From Phoronis ovalis (taxonomy: Eukaryota > Phoronida > Phoronidae): a stretch of 22,176 bases of DNA. Numbering within the stretch: the stretch's first letter is position 1; each line of letters begins with the position of its first letter. The stretch covers positions 1 through 22,176 of the forward strand of contig JAOXYB010091386.1 of the NCBI GenBank assembly GCA_028565635.1, given 5' to 3'. Below, piece after piece: positions 1 through 10,300 of this stretch. The translations under genes were made by a program, and so were the position numbers. Below the pieces are notes generated by a model. The model did not search any database. It was not told the DNA's origin and worked only from the letters and a program-made list of their open reading frames with translations.

Positions 1-1292
1 GCTAGTTGCATGTTGCTTATCCGATAAGTGGCCAATTAGCGATGAATAGAACGGAGCTGATAGAGATCTGCTATGTCAGTGAACGAATACCAGTCTCTTG
101 CACTTCACAGGTTTAGAAGTGTGGTTGAGCGGCAAGCAGGATATTTCGTAATGAAATATGTATACCACTCCGGAAGTTTCTTGAAGGAGCCGCAATGGCT
201 TTGTTTTAAGGGAGCTGCAATAGCTCTTCCCGTTTAGCCTGCACAGGAAACGCAAAGTTCATTTCACAGTTATGGCTAATTACCCAAGAAGCGTCTTAGA
301 AGAGGACCCTCCCATAACATGGTTTTGTACTACACCTCACACAGCTGTGCTATCCATATGGAAATGAACAATATTATAAAATCTACTTTACACAAAGAGA
401 AAAAGCTACATGTAGGAGGAAAATTTATGTACAATTTACACAACTGTCAAAGTCAACAACAATATCATTAAAACTACTAGTAGCAAGAATGGATTCATAT
501 AATTGAGAAACTGTGTTTTTAAAGTTAAGTTTATTGTGTTGGCAGTTTGTTTTTCTGTATAACTTATATATAATAAATTCTTGAAAGTGGATATTTAAAT
601 ATTTAGTTACTTTTTGAAACACTATTGTTACTTTGTACTGTTTATTTCTTACTTTTATGTATGATTATTGTGGATTTTCTATTTTACACAAGAAATCTGA
701 ACCATATCATATAATTCATGACTTTGACTACGGGCTCCTAGAGGGAGACTCCTACAGACAAATACTGCTTCTTTCTCATTTTAAATACCATTATAAGACC
801 TAATGTTATGGAAAACTATTCTTTTCTGGGTGACTTGTACTTTGCCATTTGGTTTTTGACACAATTCACATTTACAAGTAAAAACAAGCAGTGGCTGGAT
901 TCAGAGGAACTAAATATTTTTTTCCATTTTAACGGACAAGACAGTGCAGTTTCTGTTGACATTGAAATAAGAGTAAAGTTGCTTAAAAAATTGTTTCATT
1001 GTGACAGTACTACACGCTATCAGCATACCTTTCATACTAAATACCTGTCTAATTTTTAAGTTATCATAAAATACCTAATGCAAAAAAATACCATGATGAT
1101 TACGTTGACTAAAATGTATCAACTATTCAAATATTTTTTGCGTAAGCACCCTTTGTTATATTATTTAACAGTGAGACTAGTCTGATTCTTTTGTAAAAAA
1201 GCTTTCCAAATACCTTTTTGTTGATTATTGCATCACATAAATTTACTGGACAATAGTTCTTACTGCATGCAACAACAAAAGAGTAAAAGTAC
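1..1292. other. Intron of the NACHT gene, no exon found
   Basis: Presumed intron between the last visible exon and the missing 3' exons. Bases 1 to about 360 are clearly richer in G and C than the rest and look like inserted repeat, but I do not recognise the family. The open frames at 425-622 and 808-1059 have AT-driven residue composition, no splice support and no known motif. I do not call them genes. Confidence 0.6.
188..226. repeat. Two neighbouring short palindromes
   Basis: AGCCGCAATGGCT (188-200) and GAGCTGCAATAGCTC (212-226) are both hairpins around a GCAAT loop and look like two diverged copies of one motif spaced 24 bases apart. They sit in the GC-richer block at the left edge. 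Confidence 0.5.
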
Positions 1293-1398
1293 CTAATTTT
1301 CTCATCAGACAGGTATCGTTTCCTGGCAACTTCCACGAATTGTCTATGGTACCACATAACAACTTGAATATTATCAGCCCCTCGATCTGATAAATAGT
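1293..1398 (-). CDS. Coding exon 14: last exon of this gene inside the window
   Basis: Residues 877-911 plus two bases. DYLSDRGADNIQVVMWYHRQ then FVEVARKRYLSDEKI. The W-Y-H-R-Q-F-x-E-V-A-R-x-R-Y-L motif is diagnostic. Donor ATTAG|GTACTT is chosen over the longer open frame because past it the translation turns to intron-like lysine/phenylalanine-rich text. The continuation should start with one base and a helix resembling HSLMADYF; no such exon could be found in 1-1292. Confidence 0.94.
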
Positions 1399-4300
1399 CT
1401 GTAAACAAAAATGTTGTAAAATTTAAGCATATCAGTTAGGTACCCAAAATTTAAATGCTGTACAACAATTATATCAAACATGTCAAGTTATCTTTAAAAA
1501 TAGAAAAATAAAAAAACGCAGCTTTCAAGCATTGTTTTTTGTGAATTAATTCGAAAAACTACTTTATTTATAAATAAATTTAATTCATGATTATTCACAT
1601 CTCCTACATGTTTTTTTAAGTTTGATTTAAAATCACTAAATGATGCTTTCAGCAGTATACTCCAAGAAAGACAGGATCTAGGATGAACAGAAATAATTTC
1701 ACAGCTTGATAATATAATTTATGTGTGTGAAGTTCTGCTGAATGGAAATGAAGGGTAAAATTAAACAATAATTGTGAGAAAATGCAAACAAAATAGTTTT
1801 AGGATATTTTAAAGAAATTGATATTAAAAAAAATATATCAATTATACCTCTAAGATCTGCTCTCATCCGTACCCATAGTAATGGTGGGAGACGTCGTAGT
1901 GGAGGTGTGTGATATTGGTAAACATCATTTAAGGCATCGTCATCACAAGACAAAACATCTTCCAACTCGCCCTCACTGAAAATGTATGTAACTATGTAAT
2001 TATGAAATTTTTTTGGTTTTGATAAAAATAATAAAAAGTAAGCCATAGGATGACAAATAATTTTGAATCTACTATAACCTGAGCTATAACAGACTTGAAA
2101 CAACTTTGCTTCAACCTCAGAGTTCAGCTCACAATTTACATCAAATTCACCTTGATACAACCTCAGTTTACAGCTCACAATCCTACCTTAATCCAACTTT
2201 GCTCGCTGTGATATAACCCAGAGCACGGCTCACAAGTATTTGTCCATGATATTTCTCAACACGATCCAACAGAAAGTTGATACTTGTTTCTACTGTATTT
2301 CCTAAAGATGTCTTATTAACCACAGTGTAGGATTTCCAACGATAAGATTCGTCTAATGCCAACTGTAATAAAGAAAGTCCAGCTATATGTGGATCAATCT
2401 CTATGAACATTTCTGTGAAAAGTCAATCCATTTTTAGGGATTGAATTTGTGAAAAAGTGACCCATTTGGGCTACCAACCTATGGCCTTCTTAGAACCACC
2501 TTTGAATCGTCCAAGTGGCGCTTTGTCTTTGTGGCTATAAACGCAACATGACATGCCTTCTCAGCAACAAATATGGCCACCAGTCGGCCATGTTGGAAGT
2601 AATGTGGGTCAATATTACACAACCTGAACTTTGACCTGTACTTACTCTGTACGCAGTTATTGTCAAGGTCAGTTTAAAATGTCACCTAGCCTATTACACC
2701 TACCAACCTATGGTCTTCCTAGAACCACCTTTGAATCGTCCAGGTAGCACTTTGCCTTCGCGGCTATACACACAATATTATGTGCCTTTTCGGGAACAAA
2801 CATGGCTGCTAGTGGCCATATTGAAAGTGATCTGGGTTAATATTATATATAACCTGTACTTTGACCTGTACTTACTCTGTACCGGCTAATCGGATAAAAC
2901 TGAAGCAGTTATTGCGAAACAAAGAAAGTAATACACAGTAAAAAATGTAGAAGATTTATACCAGCATTTGACCTACTTGTCAAGGTCATTTTAAAATGTC
3001 ATCTAGCCTATTACGCCCACCAACCTATGGCCTTCCTAGAACCATCTTTGAATCGTCCAGACAGCACTTCATCTTCGCGACTATAGACGCAACGTTATGT
3101 GCCCTCTTGGGAACAAACATGGCTGCCAGTCGGCCATATTGGAAGTAATCTATGTCAAAATTACATATAGCATGTACTTACTCTGAACCAAATAAGAAGC
3201 TGATCGGATAAAAACTGAAGCTGTTATTACGACGTGCCCTCTCAGGAACAAACATGGCTGTCAGCCGGCCATATTGGAAGTAATTTGGGTTAATATTATA
3301 AACTGTACTTATTCTGTACCAATTATGGAGCTAATCGTATGTACTTCGACTCTGTGCCGAATATGAAACTGGTCGGATAAAAACTGAAGTTGTTATTATG
3401 ACGTGCAATCTTGCAAACCAACATGGCCACCAGTCAGTCATGTTGGAAGTAATCCGGGTCAATATTACATATAACCTGTGCTTTGTCCTGTACTTACATT
3501 GTACCGAATATGGAGTTGTCTGGATAAAAACTGACGCAGTTATTGTGAGACAAAGAAAGTATTACGCATGGTAAAAAATGACGAAGTATTGTACCGGAAT
3601 TTGACCTACTTGTCAAGGTCATTTTAAAATGTCACCTAGCCTATTATGCCCACCAGCCTAGGGGCTTCCTAGAACCACCTTTGAATCATCCAGGTAGCGC
3701 TTCTTCTTCGTGGCTATTGACGCAATGTTATGTGCCCTCTCAGGAACAAACATGGTTGCCAGTTGGCCATATTGGAAGTAATTTGAGTCAGTATTATATA
3801 TAACCTGTACTTTGACTTGTACTTACTCTGTACCAAATATGGAGCTAATCGGACAAAAACTGAAGCAGCTATTGTAAGACAAAGAAAGTGTTACACACGG
3901 TAAAAAATGTCGAAGGTTCGTAACGGCATTTGACCTACTTGTCATGGTCATTTTAAAATGTCTCCTAGCCTATTATGCCCATCAACCTATAGTCTTCCTA
4001 GAACCACCCATGAATCGTCCAGGTAGGTCTTTGTCTTCGCGGCTATAAACACAATGTTACGTGCCTTCTCGAGAACAAACATGGCTACCAGTCTGCCATT
4101 TTGGAAGTAATCTAGGTCAAAATTACACATAACATGTACTGCGACCTGGAGCTGATCGGATAAAAACTGACACAGATATTGTGAGACAAAGAAAGTGTTA
4201 TGCACGGTAAAAAATGTCAAAGATTCGTACTGGCGTTTGACCTACTTGTCAAGGTCATTTTAAAATGTTCCTAGCCTATTATGCCATCAACCTATGGCCT

Positions 4301-7300
4301 TCCTAGAACCACCTTTGAATCGTCCAGGTAGCGCTTCGTCTTCGCGGCTATAGATGCAACATTACGTGCCCTCTCGGGAACAAACATGGTCGCCAGTCGG
4401 CCATATTGCCAGTAATCAAGGTCAAAAGTAAAACGGACCTGCACATTGACCTGTATTTACCCTGTACCGAATATGAAACTGATCAGGTAAAAACTGAAGT
4501 TGTTATCGCAAGACAAAGGAAAGTGTTACATACGACAACGATGACGCCTTCGCTATGACTATATACCCAGCCACCATGTAGATGGGCATGAAAATGATTA
4601 TAAAAAATAAATTATGTATTACATTAAGTAAAACATTAAAGCTGTAATCTAACCTTGAGATATAATGGTAGAGAGCACACCCTACATGCTGTCTCGAGAA
4701 CTTCCATCTGAGACGACTGTAATGTTCTTCCTCTGTATTTCAAAGATTCTTGAATGATCTCGGTAATATCGTCATCTTTCAGCTCGGGGACGTTTAATAT
4801 GCAGCTTTCAGGGAATTCACTCTAAAAATAGTAAAATTAAGTTCAAACATGTGTATCATGTCAAAACATGGTTACAGTATGCCATAAAATAACACTCACA
4901 TCATGATTATAAGTACGCAAAACACATTTTTGGGAGGTTTTGATATGACAAGTTGACTGCTACAGTAACATACAAGTACCTGTTTGACCAGTTTATACAA
5001 CATTCTTTTATCAAAAAGTATGTAGGATTACACCAAAAGTTTGGTCAAAAGTAATTAATGCTATAAATTGTGGAACTCACCTGCAATGCTGGCAATACTT
5101 TATGCTCGTTTCCAGGAATTGTTGATAAAATCAAAGAAACATGCTCAGGAATGTCATGTACACTTGGCAACCATTCCATCTCTCGTCCATCATCTGCATC
5201 TGATAGTTGGTCAAGAGAGTCAATAACAACATACAAAGGCTTGTCAGATGTAGCATAACTGAGATATTCAGGAAACCCTTCCATTAGTTTTTTATAGGTC
5301 TAAAATTTGAAAAAAAAATAATGGAAAAACAATTGACAATTGAAACTATAAATTGCCATTATCTTAGTGAATTCTTATCATAAGCCACACTAGTCTTCGT
5401 GTTTTATTTAAATATTGGTTTGTGTTGAAGGATGTTTGTATGGCAATATCAACACACATCAGTTAATATTTTTTTATGAAACATCATCATGATATACTTT
5501 GATATCTCAGAAATGTAAGTACCTTAGGGACTTCAATGCCATAATTGCATTTGTATATTTCCTCTATCTGGCTACATATAGAGTATAACAGCTGTCGAAT
5601 GGATCCTGATTCACCAGTTGTTCCAACAAACCGAGTAACAGCCGCACAATGTGTCTTACTGCCACACCAGAATGGTAAACTTTCCAGAGTTTTAGCCATT
5701 AATGCAGTCTTCCCACTACCAGGATTACCAACAAGAACAGTTAAACCACTAAAAAAGAAATTAAAATTAATATTAATTAAAATGTTATAATTTCCTACTC
5801 TAAGAGTAAAAAAACGTTTGTTCCTGTAAATAAGAGATGTGCCAGTACTGAAGGAAGTTAATTAAATCAAATATTACTGTATAAGCCTTTGTTGCAACCA
5901 CTCCTGCAATAAAGTTGCAAAATTTAGTAATTATTACATCGCGAGTAGCATTTGATGTTAAAATGCAATAAAATATTATACTCCACTAGCCTCCATTCAG
6001 GCCACATCTCAAATACAACTAAGTTGTTGAAATATATATCCCCCCCCACATAAAACTAAGTTGTAGAAATATATCTTCCCCCACATTCTAATTTTGAATT
6101 CCAAACTGTCTTGTGCTTCTAAGGAGTACTTACCTGTCTACTACTTTATCTTTAATAGTGTCAAGTAAGTTCTTTCTCCCTTGAAAATTCAAACATTTTG
6201 TTTGAGCAAACTGCAAATGGCGACTGATTTCAATTTCCAAGTCATTAAGTTTCACTTGTTGTTGTCTTGCCTTTACACCTTGATCAATCATGTCTCGTAA
6301 TGTGGTGTGGAAGTCTTTACTAAAACGCTCAATATACTCTGAATGCTCTGAATAAAAATCGAAAGTTAAACATGTTTTTAAACTGTGACTTGAATATCAT
6401 GGAGAAAAATAAAAAGCATGATATGTAATAAATCAACAGCACAATCACTATCATCATCATCTTCATCATCATTCAAATGAACAATCATCCACATCTTCAT
6501 TATTACTTCTGCAATTTCATCATTATTATCATCAAATGGGATGACACAAAAACTTAAAATTCTGCTGAAAAACTAAATATACCTTTCGATGCCTTAGGAT
6601 TGATTCCTTCCTCGTTCCATTTGACTTCATATGTTTTAATATTCTCCGCTGGCAGAGCTTTAGACACTTTTTCGTTCCTGCAAAACATGCATTGTAGTAT
6701 CATAATGGGTCCTCAGTTAATCAGTGATATTTTGATTCAGTTTATTGAATTCAAAGATAAACAGACCCAAATTTAGTACATTACATTTAGAAGCAGACAG
6801 CTTTTGGTATTATCAAAAAGGACTCAGTGTCATGACAATTACTGACAGTAATGAGGCTGGTAGTGGTCTGCTTCCAAAAGTAAAATTCTGTATAGAACTT
6901 TAAATTATTTTATATTAAAATCAATAAAATCATGAAGAACATTATATTAACTCAAATAAATAAATAAGAACGGAAACACTGAATTTAAATATAAATTCCA
7001 TAATAAATAATAAATATTACATGTAACTTATAACGTTATCAGTTTGAATATCACAACAATCATGTCCAGTAAGGTATCGAATAAGTTGGCAGTATCGAAA
7101 AAGTTGGCACTTAACAGGTTACATCTGAAGTTTAAAACTGCAGTATTTATCGCTAATGTTATGATAGATATAAAACACGTAGGGCAGATCATAGATATAT
7201 TGATTAACGCACAATATTTTGTTGAGTGCAAGTTAGCCTTTACAACGCATAAAATCAAAACGCAACAAGTGCCAACTTTTCGATATCTTGACAATGGCTT

Positions 7301-10300
7301 CAGAAGGATTCTACCAAGACTCCAGACTCTCTATGATTACATGATTTAAAACTATTTGAGTTATTTTGAAATTCCAGTTTTTCAAACAATAACTTACAAG
7401 TGCACAAATTGAAATCATAATTACTCCTGAAATTTTCATTCTGTTTTATTTCAAAGTTAAACATGAAAAATTGCAAAAAGTGCCATTATCGATACCTTAC
7501 TGTTATTACTGCAAAAAATGAAATCTTCTGCTGTTACCACAATTACAAGTTTAATAGTACTGTGTTATAATCACACATGTCTGTATTGTTTACTTTAACT
7601 GTTCAAGATAGTTGAAAGCCTCTTCATCTGCTCCAGTTCCTATATCCATGAAATTACGGGCTGTTTTACTCGACATGTTCTTCTTGATGTCTGTTATTAC
7701 TCTTTTGAACCAGAAACAATGTTGTTTAGCATCTTTAGCCTTCAAAACTCCATTAAAAATCTCCTCTTCTGTGACTGAAAATCAATAATTAACCACGAAT
7801 CACTGACAGCAATAAACTACAGTTTTATATTTATTTATATCTGCATAGCTATTTCAAAGTTTTCCAACCCAAAAATAATTAACTGGAAAAAATATTAATT
7901 ACAGTGGGACAGAGGTATCAACATTATGTATTGTTTGTGTGCTTATTTTAATTATTAGGTAGAGGGATGAAAAAAGTTAAGAATAACTAGACAGTTCTCC
8001 CTCCTTGATACAGCTTTTATTGCAGTTGAAATAATGAAACTATCAAATTTAAAAACTACATCTGTTCAGTTTATTTTAAATATTACTATTTACTAATGAA
8101 AATTGATAATTCCTATAAATTAATCAAAAATAAAAGTATCATTTCATATCACAAGCTAAACTTTGATTTTGATAGATTTTAACTCAGAAAAATTATCAAC
8201 TCAGGCCAAATTTATCGAGCTCTAATCATAATCATGAGGTTTCGGAATTCCCTTTGGTAGCCAATCAGGATGTAGCAATTCCATAGTGTGCGACACCACT
8301 ATGTTCCACTGTTGTAGCTCATGAGGGGCTCGTATAGACAGAGATGCCTCACCTGGATGTGACAGAATAAGTTAAAAATAGTAGTTCTCACAAGAGGGCG
8401 ATCCCATCGAAATCTGAGCAAATGCATATTACGCTATCAGCTTGGTGGAAGACGTTATATTATCTTCCCACATTTATTTTTTAAGAAAATAAAACAGAGC
8501 CAGTGTCTTTGATATGTCCAACAGACAATCCCATGTACTTTGGCAATAGCAAGTGTCACATACAAACCAGTGGTATAGGGTCTAAAAAAAGTCTCATTAT
8601 GAATTTAATAAAGTAGAATGCATTATATACGACACGTATGGAGATAAGTCCCAATTTTTGCAGTGAATGTTAAGCTAGACCTAGTTAACAAAATTAAAGA
8701 AATTATGTTTATTAGTTTCACATAACTAAACAAACTAAAGTTCCGGTTTTACCTGACCAGTAATATTTGTGTCTTTCAGCCTTATCCGAAAGTGAGGCAT
8801 TGGCAGCCTGTCGTAGAGCAACTTGCATACTTTCAAATATTGTCCACCATTCATTTCTTGCCTGAAAGAGCATAAACTCACCAATAAACACAATTAATGG
8901 ATAACAAATAGCAAACATCAACCTATAATTTTATTTAAGAAAACTCTGTGTGAAAAGACTTATTTCAGAAATATAAAATCCAGAAGAAGGCTCCTCTTTA
9001 TTTTTATCCATGTCTGCTACTTGTATTTCAACATAATTATAGTATCTATTGTCCAATTGATAATGGCGAGTTATGGAATAGCACATGCTCAAATTTAAAA
9101 TATTAAGCATTACAGCTATAGTAACAAATCTGGATGCAAGATTTAAATTTTTGTACATAATTTTAGGTAAGCATTACTATTAAATTGTAATATGAAGGGA
9201 TGATTCTACTGAGAAAATGACTAACTCTAAATAATAACTTAAAGGCACCTTTCGTTGTTTCTCAGGATTGGAGTTGTCAGAAAAACTTGGCAGTTTCTGT
9301 CCAATAGGGGTCAACCAGTATGTCGCTGGAAGTTCATTGTTGTCCTTTTGGAACCATTCTGTCAACAACAAACAATCATCTGCATCAGTTACTTTACTCA
9401 ACATTTTTTCAAACTGATCAGCAGGAATGTTAGGGGGAAATGGACGGTAACCATACTTCTGTCCTAGGAATGTCTAAAACAGCCCAAGAATATTGGTAAT
9501 AAACTTACTGATGCTGTATCGTATGTTTACTTATAAATAACATATTAAACTGCTTTGAAGAATGCTTGAGTGCCTTATACATATTCATAAAGTTTAAGAT
9601 CTCACTATATAATTATGTTTGTGTGTAATTTGCATCATGGCAGATAAGTGCCGATTATATCTGCTGTTACTTTGTATTGGAGGGTCAATAGTTCCTGGTT
9701 ATCAATGCAGCAGCAAATAGACTTCAAAATATGATCTAAAACATTTACTTTTCAAATATTGTAATTAATATTTCAATAAATTATTCTGCTAAGTTATAGG
9801 TAAACTAGCTAGAAAAATAATTTCTTTCAATATGGATTACCATCAAACCGCATATGAACTTGCTACCTCCATAAGTCAAATTAATCATCATAGGACACTA
9901 AGTTACAAATCAACTTAAATGAAATAATTCCAAAGTTTCATAAGACAGCACAATCACGGTAACAGTAAAGAAAGCGCCACTTAATGGTTAAATGTTTTAT
10001 TGTTGCCAGGTCTTCTTGACTTTTCTCTCTCATTAGGCTAATATTTTATGCATGAAATTTAATATTTAAGTTTAGAAGATTGATTTAAAAAATGTTTCAT
10101 ACACAATTTATTGCAAAAATTGTTTGGAACCCGGAAATACTAGGTGTCACCACTGTAAAACAATAACAAATACTTATAGTTGCTTGAACTCTTACAATAA
10201 AATTAGGTCCTGTAGACAGTCGTTGACATTCTGTTAACTCTCGCATACAAAGGCTTGAAGTGAGATGATCCTCCGTGGCTTCATCTCGGACACCCCAGCG

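Noticed and set aside
99-150. tRNA-like box A text (gtggttgagcggc)
   Set aside because: No matching box B and no cloverleaf could be built, so neither a tRNA nor a tRNA-derived repeat is claimed.
808-1059. 83-codon plus-strand open frame
   Set aside because: No motif, residues follow AT-rich composition, no splice or conservation support, and it lies in what should be an intron of the minus-strand gene.
5070-5258. Plus-strand frame over the Walker B exon
   Set aside because: Shadow of the minus-strand coding exon, which carries the conserved motifs.
7028-7349. Overlapping open frames on both strands
   Set aside because: They coincide with the inverted-repeat element at 7067-7502; symmetric repeats give open frames on both strands without coding.
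8931-9158. 75-codon minus-strand frame between two real exons
   Set aside because: Flanking exons join in phase without it and it lacks family motifs.
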